From Phycisphaerae bacterium (GTDB taxonomy: Bacteria; Planctomycetota; Phycisphaerae; Sedimentisphaerales; Anaerohalosphaeraceae), in NCBI GenBank assembly GCA_021736615.1, contig JAIPFN010000094.1:1-26711 (forward strand): a DNA stretch of 26,711 bases. Direction: 5' to 3'. The position numbers and the translations under genes were made by a program. Every line of letters starts with the position of its first letter. Positions within the stretch are counted from its first letter, which is position 1. The notes beneath the pieces are model-generated. The model did not search any database. It worked only from the letters and a program-made list of their open reading frames with translations, and was not told where the DNA came from. This document shows, one piece after another, positions 16,595 to 25,021 of the stretch.

Positions 16595-16625
16595 GCTAAA
16601 GGCTAATAGCTAATGGCTAACGGCT
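16595..16625 (+). repeat. Heptamer tandem repeat GCTAANN
   Basis: GCTAAAG, GCTAATA, GCTAATG, GCTAACG and a final GCT follow one another without gaps. The array sits 20 bp before the next start codon, just upstream of its AAGG ribosome site. Copy-number change could alter translation of the pseudopilin operon; this is inference. Confidence 0.8.
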
Positions 16626-16645
16626 TAAAAATAAGGTAATACAAA

Positions 16646-17020
16646 ATGAATAAACGAAAAACAAGGCCGGGCTGGATAACAACGGACTTTATGGTCTCGC
16701 TGCTTCTTTTATGGATGCTGCTTGGCGTCCTCGCCGCGGCGCTTAGTGCCAACAGAAAATACAATCACCTTCAGCTTACAAGGCAGCAGTGCCTCGCCGC
16801 CGCCCGGTCGCAGATGTCGAGCATTACAGCCACGGGAGTACCGATAAGCGAGGCGGATATTTCGCGCCTGTGGAAAGATGTCAGCGTAACCGTCGAGCAA
16901 ACTGACGCTACAGGTAATTGGGACGGGCTTAAACTTCTCAAAGTCACCGCAACGAGAAAGCTCAAAAACAGGCAGGTAAAGATCGAACTGAAGAAATATG
17001 TTAACGTGGAGGGGCAATAA
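16646..17020 (+). CDS. Pseudopilin-like protein, GspI-like, with Asp5
   Basis: 124 residues. The N-terminus KTRPG then WITTDFMVSLLLLWMLLGVL has the layout of a class III prepilin: a short basic leader, Gly before the cleavage point, and a 20-residue hydrophobic helix. The conserved Glu at mature position 5 is Asp here, and the first residue is Trp. The DFMVSL stretch parallels EVMVAL of GspI-type minor pseudopilins. The remainder is a small domain ending in basic beta-strand-like sequence (TRKLKNRQVKIELKKY). AAGG lies about 10 bases upstream of the ATG. The next gene starts 2 bp after the stop, so the three pseudopilin genes form one translational unit. The GspI label is tentative. Confidence 0.75.
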   Translation: MNKRKTRPGWITTDFMVSLLLLWMLLGVLAAALSANRKYNHLQLTRQQCLAAARSQMSSITATGVPISEADISRLWKDVSVTVEQTDATGNWDGLKLLKVTATRKLKNRQVKIELKKYVNVEGQ

Positions 17021-17021
17021 A

Positions 17022-17540
17022 ATGCGCAAAGGTGCTACCATTATCGAGATGATTGGTATTATGGCGATCCTGCTTTTAGTGGCTGCAATAATTGTAAGGC
17101 CGATGCGGAATGTCACCAGGACCATCCCGCAACAGTACCGCGATTACCAGTCCAACAGCGTCATCAGCGGCATGCTCGACGATCTTAGAAAAGACGTTGA
17201 AGCGTCAAGCGGCCTCATGCAGTACAAAGGCAACACCGCCGCCGCCGCCGATATGCTTGTCATAGATTCGCCCGGCGGCGTTATATCGTATTCATTCGCC
17301 GAAGGTAAGGTTACCAGGTCATGCGACTTGACAGAGGGCATGACTCCTTCCGATGCGCACATCGTCTGGGACATACCCGGCTCAGCGTTCGACTGGAAGT
17401 TAAGGGAGCATCAAGGCAAACCCGTTGCCGTCGAGATAAGCACCGGAATAAACCGGCGAACTCAAAGCGGGGTCAAAACCAATCTTAAAAATTCGCACGT
17501 TATCTTTGCAGGTATAAACACTTTACAGGAGCAATTATGA
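17022..17540 (+). CDS. Pseudopilin (GspJ/GspG-like minor pilin)
   Basis: 172 residues. The ATG at 17022 is chosen because GGAGGGG precedes it and because it gives a canonical prepilin start: MRKG then ATIIEMIGIMAILLLVAAII, with Glu at mature position 5. An upstream in-frame start at 16998 lies inside the preceding gene. The globular part has no further diagnostic motif, but its length and the LDDLRKDVEAS helix fit a GspJ-like minor pseudopilin. It would be processed by prepilin peptidase (not in the window) and assembled by the ATPase/GspF machinery upstream. Its stop overlaps the next start by 4 bases (ATGA). Confidence 0.85.
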   Translation: MRKGATIIEMIGIMAILLLVAAIIVRPMRNVTRTIPQQYRDYQSNSVISGMLDDLRKDVEASSGLMQYKGNTAAAADMLVIDSPGGVISYSFAEGKVTRSCDLTEGMTPSDAHIVWDIPGSAFDWKLREHQGKPVAVEISTGINRRTQSGVKTNLKNSHVIFAGINTLQEQL

Positions 17541-17941
17541 GACCGGATAGACAAAAAGGGTTTGTGCTGTTTGTCGTGATAATTTTCATGACGGTGCTCG
17601 GGGTTGCTCTAGCTGTTCTTGGCAGCCACCTGAAGAACCTCGCTTACGAAACCACCACCGAAAGGCTCAAGGTTTACAACGACAATCTGGTCACAAGCTC
17701 AATGGCATGGGCAAACCGCAACGTAAAGCAGTTAGCCGAAAAAACAATCGGCCAAACCATTGAACTCGACGTAAGCGAATTGTCAATAAACGGCGGCAGG
17801 GCGGCGATAACGGTAACAGCGATAGAAGCCGATAAAATAAAAATAAACCTGACTGCCGAATGCTCAAGAGCAAGAGTAATACTAAAAGCAACCCGCAACA
17901 CAACAATAAAAATACCGCCGGCAAACCAGGCCAACCTGTAG
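17537..17941 (+). CDS. Minor pseudopilin lacking Glu5 (GspK/PilX-like)
   Basis: 134 residues. The start overlaps the previous stop (ATGA), with CAGGAG in front. The leader RPDRQKG then FVLFVVIIFMTVLGVALAVLG is prepilin-like, but mature position 5 is Val, not Glu. Absence of Glu5 is normal for GspK, the tip pseudopilin, and for PilX-type proteins. At 134 residues it is much shorter than GspK (about 300) and lacks its large alpha-domain, so PilX-like or a reduced tip subunit is as likely. The last gene of the cluster; the next gene converges from the other strand. No secretin, GspG major pseudopilin or prepilin peptidase is present here. Confidence 0.75.
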   Translation: MRPDRQKGFVLFVVIIFMTVLGVALAVLGSHLKNLAYETTTERLKVYNDNLVTSSMAWANRNVKQLAEKTIGQTIELDVSELSINGGRAAITVTAIEADKIKINLTAECSRARVILKATRNTTIKIPPANQANL

Positions 17942-18002
17942 GGTCGTTGCCTGTTTATTCAAATACCATAAACCATAAACATCACACCTGACGCTTTAAG
18001 TT

Positions 18003-19700
18003 TTAATCCTCCTGTGAAACCGGCAAAACAATCGCAAGCGAATACTCCTCATCCGGCACTGTTTCGAATCGCCTTTTTCCAATTACGGTCATTATCAGCC
18101 CCATAAGCATCCACGGCACAAGGCGTAAACAATACCGCAGCCACTGACCGTCAAAACTGTCGAACATCGCTGCCCGAAGACTTTTGACTACTATGGTCAT
18201 TGGAAGGTATGGGCTTATACGCTGATAAAATGTCGACGAAAGCTCGATAGGGTAAACACCGCCCGCCGACGATATCTGTACTACCAGAAACAGCAGTATT
18301 ATGATTTTGCCCGTATCGCCGAAAATCCGGATGACCCCAAGAATGAAACAGCAATAAGTAAATGCCGCGATCAGCAATACCAGGTAGAAACCGAAGAGAT
18401 GAATTAGCGGAACCCTGACCATCGCGTTTATTGTCAGCCCGAGAACAATGCTGCTTATCAGGCACACCGTAAGCGGTATCGCGTCTTTACCTGCAACTTT
18501 CGAGATGAAGCTCGCATCGCTTACACTTTCGGCGTATACGTTGTAGCGGAAGATATACGATAATACCATCATCCCAACCCACAGGCTTAGAGCCATAAAG
18601 TACGGCGCAAACGCCTCTCCGTTGGACGTTGCGGCATTCAGATCGATGATGTTAAACTTTATCGAAGTCGCAAGATCATCCGGATCAAAATCCAGATCGG
18701 GTATTGCCTCCAAAAAACCCTTCAGCCCATCCGATATTTTGCCCGCCCCTTTAAGGAGTTCTTCTGTTCCATGCTTCATTACTTCGGTACCGGCAACTAT
18801 TTTCTTTTCGCCTTCGGAAAGCTTCTCTGATCCTTTGACCGCTTTATTTATACCCGCTGCAAGTTCTTCGATCTTCAACTGATAAAGCTTTGCTCCCTCG
18901 GCAAGTTTTCTAAGATCTCCCGACGAAGGCAAACTCGTAATAGCACTCAGCACACCGCTCTTTGACAGTCCCGTTGCGATTTTCTCTGTTGCTTCATGCA
19001 GTTCTTTGCCTTTTGAAACCAGCATTTCAGTATTGATACTTCCTATCCCAGCCGTCATTTTGACCTGGCCGTCATAGACCTGCCATGTGCCTTTAGCTGC
19101 CTTTTCCAGACCCTTTTGCAGTTCTGCAAGTCCGTCATGGATTCTTTTGTTCCCGGCCATCAGTTTTTCGATGCCCGCTTTTTCTTTCTTCAGTGATTCA
19201 AGTGCTATATTCCATCGCTGTGCGTTCAATTGATGGTTAAGTGTTTCGGACATCCGGTCGGCAAACTTTTGCGCTATCATCATCGCCGTATAACTGCTTC
19301 CCGGCGATGCAATAATATCGAAAACCCCCACGTCCTTACCCGGCACGGCCTTTGCGCTGAAATCAGCGGGCACTACTACGGAAAAGTACGTTTCACCGCT
19401 TCTGACAGCGTTTTCAGCTTGTTCTCTGGTTTCATAGTCAATAAATGCAAACAACTTTTTTTCTTTGATAGTCTTTATAAACATCGAACCGATATTGATA
19501 TGATGGTCGTCGGCGTCGGCACCTTTGTCAAGACTGACAACCCCGACCGGAAGTTTTTCGAGTTGCCCGAAAGGATCCCAGAAGCTTGAAAGATATGTAA
19601 ACGAGTATATCGCAGGCACAAAACATATAAGAATAACGGCTCCCCAAAGCAAACGATGCCGCCGAAATAGCTTACACTCCCGCAGTAATACCTTTAGCAT
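18003..19700 (-). CDS. YhgE/Pip-type ABC-2 family membrane protein
   Basis: 565 residues. The topology is typical of the YhgE/Pip (phage-infection-protein) branch of ABC-2 permeases: one N-terminal membrane helix (about 18-38, LLWGAVILICFVPAIYSF), a large extracytoplasmic region of about 330 residues, then five C-terminal helices (about 368-545). The N-terminal motif VPAIYSFTYLSSFWDPFGQL followed by LPVGVVSLDKGA is the family hallmark. The extracytoplasmic part has a heptad-like stretch (about 185-340) with repeats of the kind AGTEVMKHGTEELLKGAGKI. Such proteins are implicated in export, phage adsorption or, as EsaA relatives, type VII secretion; the substrate is unknown here. GGGGGGC precedes the ATG. 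No ATPase partner gene is adjacent. Confidence 0.88.
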   Translation of the reverse strand: MLKVLLRECKLFRRHRLLWGAVILICFVPAIYSFTYLSSFWDPFGQLEKLPVGVVSLDKGADADDHHINIGSMFIKTIKEKKLFAFIDYETREQAENAVRSGETYFSVVVPADFSAKAVPGKDVGVFDIIASPGSSYTAMMIAQKFADRMSETLNHQLNAQRWNIALESLKKEKAGIEKLMAGNKRIHDGLAELQKGLEKAAKGTWQVYDGQVKMTAGIGSINTEMLVSKGKELHEATEKIATGLSKSGVLSAITSLPSSGDLRKLAEGAKLYQLKIEELAAGINKAVKGSEKLSEGEKKIVAGTEVMKHGTEELLKGAGKISDGLKGFLEAIPDLDFDPDDLATSIKFNIIDLNAATSNGEAFAPYFMALSLWVGMMVLSYIFRYNVYAESVSDASFISKVAGKDAIPLTVCLISSIVLGLTINAMVRVPLIHLFGFYLVLLIAAFTYCCFILGVIRIFGDTGKIIILLFLVVQISSAGGVYPIELSSTFYQRISPYLPMTIVVKSLRAAMFDSFDGQWLRYCLRLVPWMLMGLIMTVIGKRRFETVPDEEYSLAIVLPVSQED

Positions 19701-19797
19701 ATAACGCCCCCCAGCTAAAACAATTCTCCATAAATAACAATCGACATAAGCAGCAGGTGACTTGAAACCGCTTTATTTGTCTGTCGTATTTTAAATT

Positions 19798-19818
19798 AAA
19801 AGGTTCCAGGAACCTTTT
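19798..19818. repeat. REP palindrome, left of the RAYT
   Basis: AAAAGGTTCC-A-GGAACCTTTT, a perfect 21-base inverted repeat extended on the right by a further T-run, 67 bp before the transposase start codon. It could also act as a rho-independent terminator for plus-strand transcription. Confidence 0.9.
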
Positions 19819-19885
19819 TTTAGCGGTTTTTTTAATTTTTGATATTTTTTGTTGCTTAGCGTTTGGTTTTTGTTACTATTTTGTC

Positions 19886-20563
19886 ATGGGAAAGCCGAAA
19901 CGCATAACTAAAGGTGGATATCTTTATCATGTAATGAATCGAGCCAACGGCAAGCTGCGTATTTTTCGCAAGTCCGGCGATTTTGCAGCTTTCGAGAATA
20001 TTCTTGCCACCGGCCTTGGCCGTTATGATATGCGTATTTGCGGTTACTGCATCATGGGTAACCACTGGCACCTTCTGTTATGGCCAAGAAATGACGGGGA
20101 CCTTTCTGAGTTCATGCGATGGGTTGGGGTGACGCATACAAACCGCTGGCATGCGGCCCACGGCACTACCGGCATGGGGCATATTTATCAGGGGCCCTTC
20201 AAGAGTTTTCCGCTTAAAAGAGACCGCCACTATCTTTCAGTTTTGCGATACATCGAAGCAAATCCATTCAGAGCGTCCCTGGCACAGCAGTCTTGCCAGT
20301 GGCCCTACAGCAGCCTTGCCAAACGTATGGGTTTTGCCGAAAATGATATTGATCTCACAGCCGGACCAATCCCGCTGCCGCATAACTGGTCTGACAGGGT
20401 TTTGCAGTTTGCCGATTACGAGCGGGCGACAGATGAGATCAGAAAATGCATAAAACGCGGTCGCCCGTTCGGAGATAAGCAATGGGTAGAAAAAACTGCT
20501 ATAAAATTGCAGCTCGAATCAACCCTCAAACCAAGAGGAAGACCAAAAAAAATCCAAAAATAA
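19886..20563 (+). CDS. REP-associated tyrosine transposase (RAYT, Y1/HUH family)
   Basis: 225 residues, the usual RAYT size. It is a single-strand DNA nuclease/ligase related to IS200/IS605 TnpA that acts on REP hairpins. The HUH motif is His60-Trp-His62 in MGNHWHLLLWPRN, and the catalytic Tyr122 lies in VLRYIEANPFRA, the family signature. The N-terminal RITKGGYLYHVMNRA, the middle HIYQGPFKSFPL and the post-catalytic WPYSSLAKR are also typical. The C-terminus ends in a basic tail (RGRPKK). The ATG at 19886 has no good ribosome site, suggesting low expression. The stop codon touches the downstream REP repeats. All key residues are intact, so the enzyme could be active. RAYTs are generally single-copy and vertically inherited. 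Confidence 0.95.
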   Translation: MGKPKRITKGGYLYHVMNRANGKLRIFRKSGDFAAFENILATGLGRYDMRICGYCIMGNHWHLLLWPRNDGDLSEFMRWVGVTHTNRWHAAHGTTGMGHIYQGPFKSFPLKRDRHYLSVLRYIEANPFRASLAQQSCQWPYSSLAKRMGFAENDIDLTAGPIPLPHNWSDRVLQFADYERATDEIRKCIKRGRPFGDKQWVEKTAIKLQLESTLKPRGRPKKIQK

Positions 20564-20609
20564 AAAAAAGGTTCCAGAATAAAAAAAAGGTTCCAGGAAC
20601 CGTTTTTTT
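20562..20609. repeat. REP half-copy plus full palindrome, right of the RAYT
   Basis: AAAAAAAAGGTTCCAG occurs twice, 19 bp apart (20562 and 20581). The first copy stops after CCAG; the second continues as GGAACC then GTTTTTTT, forming a hairpin with a 6-bp core and an outer A/T stem of 7. It also makes a good terminator for the transposase gene. Confidence 0.9.
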
Positions 20610-20624
20610 GCTTTAGGGAACAAA

Positions 20625-20641
20625 GCTGGCTGGAAGCCAGC
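20625..20641. repeat. Small hairpin GCTGGC-TGGAA-GCCAGC
   Basis: A perfect 6-bp stem with a 5-base loop, followed by GGTACGGGG. Related in sequence to GGGCT-TCC-AGCCC at 15050-15062 on the opposite strand sense. Confidence 0.55.
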
Positions 20642-20823
20642 GGTACGGGGTGTTGCTTGTTTTTTGGCGGGGATAAATATCTTGATTTTTTTGAGGTTAT
20701 TGGTTATAATCGTTTTCCTGTGTTAATCCTTATTTTGCCTGGTTTTTGATGTTTTTTCTGGCACAATCTGGAGAAATAAATAACCCCTGATAAGATTTTG
20801 ATATGAATCGGAGAGTGAGAGTT

Positions 20824-22743
20824 ATGAAAATGCTAAAAAATAAGCGCTTTGAATGTCGGTTTCTGGTCGTTTTTTTTGTGTTGGCGCTGGCTTGTGTGAA
20901 CATTAGCTTTGGCCAGGAGCCAAAAGAAAATAAAGACCTGGTGGTCCCAGTCATCAAAGATGGCGAGACGCAGATCATTAAGCGATTTGAGGATCCGGAT
21001 ATGTGGATCCGTCATGACCTGTGGGTGGTTACCGAGTTTGATTCTGACGATGACGGTAAGCCGGATCGTGTGCATGTGGATGTTACGCGTCAACGTCAGA
21101 CTGATACTGAAGGGCTGAAGGTTTCGGTGATCTACGGAACGAGTCCATACTATGCTGGTACCGCCGGGCCGGTTCATGATTATATGTGGGACACACGGCA
21201 GGAAATCGGTGCAACTCCGCCCAAACGCAAGGATGCACCGTCGGTAAAGCGCAAGGGTGAGCGGCCGATCATCTCCAAAGTATTTGTAAAGGACTGGCTG
21301 CCGCGCGGGTTTGCAGTAGTGCATTCGTCGTCACCCGGAACAGGTTTGTCGCAGGGAAGTGTCACTATTGGAGGCGACAATGAGTCACTCGCACCAAAGG
21401 CGGTTATCGACTGGCTCAACGGGCGTGCTAAAGGTTACACTACACCGGACGGAGATGAAGAAGTATTGGCGTACTGGTCCACAGGTAAGGTAGGGATGAC
21501 GGGTACGTCGTTTAACGGTACGCTTTGTCTTACAGCAGCGACCACCGGGGTGGAGGGGCTAAAGGCGATAATCCCGGTTGCTCCAAATACGTCTTACTAT
21601 CACTACTACCGATCGAATGGCTTGATCCGTTCTCCGGGGGGATATATTGGCGAAGACATTGACGTTCTTTACGATTTTGTCAATAGCGGTGACGAATCAC
21701 TCCGCCAGTATTGCAACACTAAAGTCCGTGACAATTTAATGCTTAAAAATTTTGACCGCATTACCGGCGATTATAACGATTTCTGGAAAGGGCGTGATTA
21801 TATTCACAAGCTCGATAAGGTAAAGGCGGCGGTGTTGATGTCGCACGGTTTTAACGACTGGAACGTGATGCCCGAGCATAGCTTCCGTATCTACCAGGCG
21901 CTCAAGGGAAAAGTTCCTGTGATGGCATACTACCACCAGGGAGGGCATGGCGGTCCGCCTCCGCTTAAGATGATGAACCGGTGGTTTACACGATTTATAC
22001 ATGGTGTTGACAATGGAGTCGATAAAGGTGACCGAGCCTGGATCGTGCGTGAAAATGACGATCGTATGAAACCGACTGGTTACAAAGACTATCCAAATCT
22101 TGATGCTAAACCGGTGAAATTGTACCTCTCCGGCGGGGCTCCTGAGCAGGGCGGGTTGTCTATGAAAAAATCAAAGGGTCAAGGCACTGAGACATTGGTC
22201 GATAACTTTTCGTTCAGTGGGGATACGCTCGCACAGGCTGAGTGGACCGATCATCGTCTTATCTATGTTACGCCGGAATTGAAGCGGCCGGTGCATATTT
22301 CAGGAATTGCGAGTGTCACGGTTAAACTGATGAGCAATAAACCGGCTGCGAATCTGTCGGTGTGGCTGGTTTCGCTGCCCTGGAAAAAAGGCAGCAGGGC
22401 GAAGATCACAGAAAATATTATTACGCGAGGTTGGGCCGATCCACAAAACAGGCGATCTATTAGCAAAAGCAAGCCGCTTGCTGACGGAAAGTTTTACAGG
22501 GTGAAGTTCGATCTACAGCCGGATGATCAGGTTATTCCTGCCGGACAGCAGATCGGTTTGATGATATTTTCCAGTGATCGCGATTATACGCTTCGTCCGG
22601 ATCCCGGAACAGAATTAACGCTAGAGTTGGATGCAACCAATATCACAATACCTGTCGTAGGCGGCAGGGATGCCTTCGCCAAAGCCTTCCAGGACGTTGC
22701 GAGTAAAGATGATTCAAGTGCGGGCAAATCAAAGAAGCTATGA
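20824..22743 (+). CDS. Secreted S15-family peptidase (Xaa-Pro dipeptidyl-peptidase-like)
   Basis: 639 residues from the ATG at 20824, chosen because CGGAGAG lies 8-9 bases before it; an in-frame ATG at 20803 has no site of its own. The signal peptide covers about 1-30 (ending CVNISFGQ). The alpha/beta-hydrolase triad of the X-Pro dipeptidyl-peptidase/CocE group is present: Ser229 in GMTGTSFNG, Asp345 in SHGFNDWNV and His375 in YHQGGHGG. The C-terminal part (about 440-610) is the jelly-roll domain of this group (PVHISGIASVTVKLMSN, then DQVIPAGQQIGLMIFS). It would release X-Pro dipeptides from exported substrates; relatives include cocaine/glutaryl acylase esterases, so substrate class is not certain. 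It is a single-gene unit downstream of the RAYT element. Confidence 0.92.
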   Translation: MKMLKNKRFECRFLVVFFVLALACVNISFGQEPKENKDLVVPVIKDGETQIIKRFEDPDMWIRHDLWVVTEFDSDDDGKPDRVHVDVTRQRQTDTEGLKVSVIYGTSPYYAGTAGPVHDYMWDTRQEIGATPPKRKDAPSVKRKGERPIISKVFVKDWLPRGFAVVHSSSPGTGLSQGSVTIGGDNESLAPKAVIDWLNGRAKGYTTPDGDEEVLAYWSTGKVGMTGTSFNGTLCLTAATTGVEGLKAIIPVAPNTSYYHYYRSNGLIRSPGGYIGEDIDVLYDFVNSGDESLRQYCNTKVRDNLMLKNFDRITGDYNDFWKGRDYIHKLDKVKAAVLMSHGFNDWNVMPEHSFRIYQALKGKVPVMAYYHQGGHGGPPPLKMMNRWFTRFIHGVDNGVDKGDRAWIVRENDDRMKPTGYKDYPNLDAKPVKLYLSGGAPEQGGLSMKKSKGQGTETLVDNFSFSGDTLAQAEWTDHRLIYVTPELKRPVHISGIASVTVKLMSNKPAANLSVWLVSLPWKKGSRAKITENIITRGWADPQNRRSISKSKPLADGKFYRVKFDLQPDDQVIPAGQQIGLMIFSSDRDYTLRPDPGTELTLELDATNITIPVVGGRDAFAKAFQDVASKDDSSAGKSKKL

Positions 22744-22879
22744 AAGCCGGAAGAAAATTTAAGGAGTCAGAGAATTAAAGTCTTTGAGGAACTGTTGAAA
22801 AAGCCCGAACCGCCAGGTTCCAGCCGGCTTCACTGTGCTTTACGGCTCAAATAAAGACTCTATGATAAATGATAACTAT

Positions 22880-22908
22880 CTCAAACTGACCGAATCGGTC
22901 AGTTTGAG
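22880..22908. terminator. 29-base perfect palindrome between converging genes
   Basis: CTCAAACTGACCGA-A-TCGGTCAGTTTGAG, a 14-bp perfect inverted repeat, 3 bp from the stop codon of the minus-strand phosphatase gene and 136 bp after the peptidase gene. Probably a shared terminator, although neither side has a long T-run. A protein-binding site is an alternative. Confidence 0.7.
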
Positions 22909-22911
22909 TTT

Positions 22912-24174
22912 CTATCCTACCCGCATTGCTACTACGCTTGTGTCGTCTGTCTGGGGGGCCAGGCCTACAAATCTTCTGCGGTATCCGAGCAACAGGTGGA
23001 TCATCTGTTCTGCGGCTGGGCATGCGATACATTGTTCGATTGCCTGGCGCATTCGCTCTTTGCCCCACAGTTCGCCGTCAAAATTTACCGCGTCGATCAA
23101 CCCGTCTGTATACATGAGCAGGTGGTCGCAATTGGCAAGGTCGACAGTGGCGATCTCATATTCGGTGTCTTCTAGAACTCCCAGGACCATCCCGCCTTTG
23201 TCAAGTTCGATAATCTTGTTGTTACGCACCAGCATAGCCGGTTCATGGCCGCAGTTGCAGTATTTAATGGTCATATTTTTGGTGTCGATTACAGCCAGAA
23301 ACAGTGTAATGAACTCGCCGTCGTCGCATTCGTCGAAACTGGTTTTGTTGAGTTTTTCGACGATTTCAGCCATGGAATGGCGGTGGTGGCCGCCGTCTGC
23401 GTACGCTCGCAGGGTGCCTCGGAACATACTCATCATTATCGCCGCAGGGATGCCCTTGCCGATTACGTCGGCGATGGCGACGACGAGGGTGTTGTCGTCA
23501 ATTTTTATGAAGTCGTACAGGTCCCCGCCGATCTGGAAGCATGGGCTGTAAACAGCGGCTACGTCGAGGTTTGTGATTTCCGGGGCGAGTTTGGGGATCA
23601 TGCGACGCTGGACAATTGCCGCTAGCCGCATTTGTTCTTCCATGCGGGCACCTTCGATGGCTTTGGCGTAGAGGCGGGCGTTAGATATTGCGACAGCGCA
23701 CTGGGCGGCGACCAACCGTGCGATGGCGACGGTGTCATCATCGAAATGCTTCGGTTTTGGGCTGTAAAGCCGCAAAACCCCAATTTTGGTGTTTCTAAAT
23801 ACCATCGAGACGGTTAGCTGACTTACCAGCCCTTCGTCCATTGCCGCCTGAGGGTATTTGACGCGATTGTCGTCTTGCATATTGTCAATAACGACCGCAT
23901 CGCCCTCAAAAGCCGCTTTTATAACCGGGTCATGACGCGAGACAACCCCTTTGTTGCGGTATTTTTCCGACAGTCCGTACGTGCTGCGCATCTCCAGTTC
24001 TTTGTTTTCGTCGTTTAGTAGTCTTAGTGAGCAGGCCTGGGTGTTTGTTGCTTTTACGGCGGCTTCGGCTAGTTTGTCGAGGACTTCGCTGAGCTTGAAA
24101 TTTCCGGCGACCATCGTTGAGATGTCGAGGATGTCTTTTTCCCGTTGTACCTGGTTTTTTGTTTTTAGTTTCAT
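22912..24174 (-). CDS. GAF-domain PP2C-type serine phosphatase (RsbU/SpoIIE family)
   Basis: 420 residues, cytosolic. Residues about 15-170 form a GAF sensor domain (ILDISTMVAGNFKLSEVLDKL at its start, IGVLRLYSP in the last strands). A helical linker (ARLYAKAIEGARMEEQMRLA) leads to the PP2C/SpoIIE catalytic domain at about 200-418. Metal-binding and family motifs are intact: Asp218 in IGGDLYDF, Asp236 in IADVIGKGIPAA, then NCGHEPAML, the MYTDGL motif and the TDDTSV motif near the C-terminus. Such enzymes dephosphorylate anti-sigma-antagonist (STAS) proteins in partner-switching control. No STAS or RsbW-type kinase gene is adjacent. The ATG at 24174 has no strong ribosome site; on its strand a TATAAT lies at 24254-24249, 75 bp upstream. 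Confidence 0.93.
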   Translation of the reverse strand: MKLKTKNQVQREKDILDISTMVAGNFKLSEVLDKLAEAAVKATNTQACSLRLLNDENKELEMRSTYGLSEKYRNKGVVSRHDPVIKAAFEGDAVVIDNMQDDNRVKYPQAAMDEGLVSQLTVSMVFRNTKIGVLRLYSPKPKHFDDDTVAIARLVAAQCAVAISNARLYAKAIEGARMEEQMRLAAIVQRRMIPKLAPEITNLDVAAVYSPCFQIGGDLYDFIKIDDNTLVVAIADVIGKGIPAAIMMSMFRGTLRAYADGGHHRHSMAEIVEKLNKTSFDECDDGEFITLFLAVIDTKNMTIKYCNCGHEPAMLVRNNKIIELDKGGMVLGVLEDTEYEIATVDLANCDHLLMYTDGLIDAVNFDGELWGKERMRQAIEQCIACPAAEQMIHLLLGYRRRFVGLAPQTDDTSVVAMRVG

Positions 24175-24782
24175 AAGTATTTGTCTGTAAAGTGGTTATG
24201 GTTCCTTGTTGCAGGGGGGTATTTTGAATGTTACCTCATTTGGTTTGTATTATATCTTATTGTTTTTGGATTGGTATTTAATTTTGTCAGTTTTGGGAAG
24301 ATTTCTGGGGGTGAAAATGGGAGTATTGTGGACATTGTCGACATTTCCCACCTGTGGTTTTTTGGGGTTTTGGGGTGAAATCGGCGTCAAAAAACATCAA
24401 AAATTCGCATTTTTTCACATTTTTGCGCGCTTTTTGGTTACTTTTGCGCACTTTTGAACGTTTTTCGTCGGTGAAAAATTGTGGAAACTAAATTCAACAA
24501 AGGTAGTATATCTATATATCTATAAGGCACGAGAAACTTTTTTGTAAACTGGACATTAAATTACTTCACTGCCTTCTGTTTGTATTTATTTAGATATCAG
24601 GTGTTCCAGGTACACTTGAAGTCTGGATCGTGAGTGAGGTTTTTTAGCGGCAGATTAGGAGAGTGGGCAATTTGTCACAAATTGTTTTGCGGGCAAGATG
24701 CCGAGAGTACTATATTTTGAAATAAATTTACACTTTTGTTTAGTTTTTTTAACAATTCACTTGCCAGTAGCCGATTAGTACG

Positions 24783-24822
24783 TTAATATAGGCATGTTAA
24801 CATGGACATGCTAATATAGGCA
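24783..24822 (+). promoter_or_regulatory. Direct repeats flanking a CATGTTAACATG palindrome
   Basis: TTAATATAGGCA (24783-24794) and CTAATATAGGCA (24811-24822) are direct repeats 28 bp apart. They enclose and partly overlap the perfect 12-base palindrome CATGTTAACATG (24793-24804), with a further ACATG copy beside it. It looks like a compound operator about 420-460 bp upstream of the exported-protein gene; the regulator is unknown. Confidence 0.45.
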
Positions 24823-25021
24823 ATAAGGGTAACTTTTAAAGTTTTTAAACTTTTAGTGCTTAAATCAGGTTACCATTTGAGAAGTGGAACGAAAGATGTA
24901 GCGTTTTGAGACTGAAACTAATTTGTAATAAACTCGTTTTGTTGAAATTTATAACGGTATTTGCTCAAGTGATTAGAGCATTCCGAATAGCCCCCCTTTG
25001 TCTGCAATTTTCAATCAACCA

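Larger units (their letters stand above)
19798..20609 (+). mobile_element. RAYT transposase unit with flanking GGTTCCAGGAACC palindromes
   Basis: A Y1 (HUH) transposase gene bounded on the left by a perfect 10-1-10 palindrome (19798-19818). On the right lie a half-copy and a full copy of the same sequence (20562-20609). All three share the AAAAGGTTCCAG arm in the same orientation. The layout matches REP-associated tyrosine transposase loci, in which the transposase acts on palindromic REP sequences. The outer boundaries are defined by the palindromes only. Confidence 0.85.

Noticed and set aside
24181..24457. Small plus-strand genes in the spacer upstream of the phosphatase
   Set aside because: The two frames overlap, lack ribosome sites and translate to F/L/W/G-rich low-complexity sequence produced by T/G-rich DNA.
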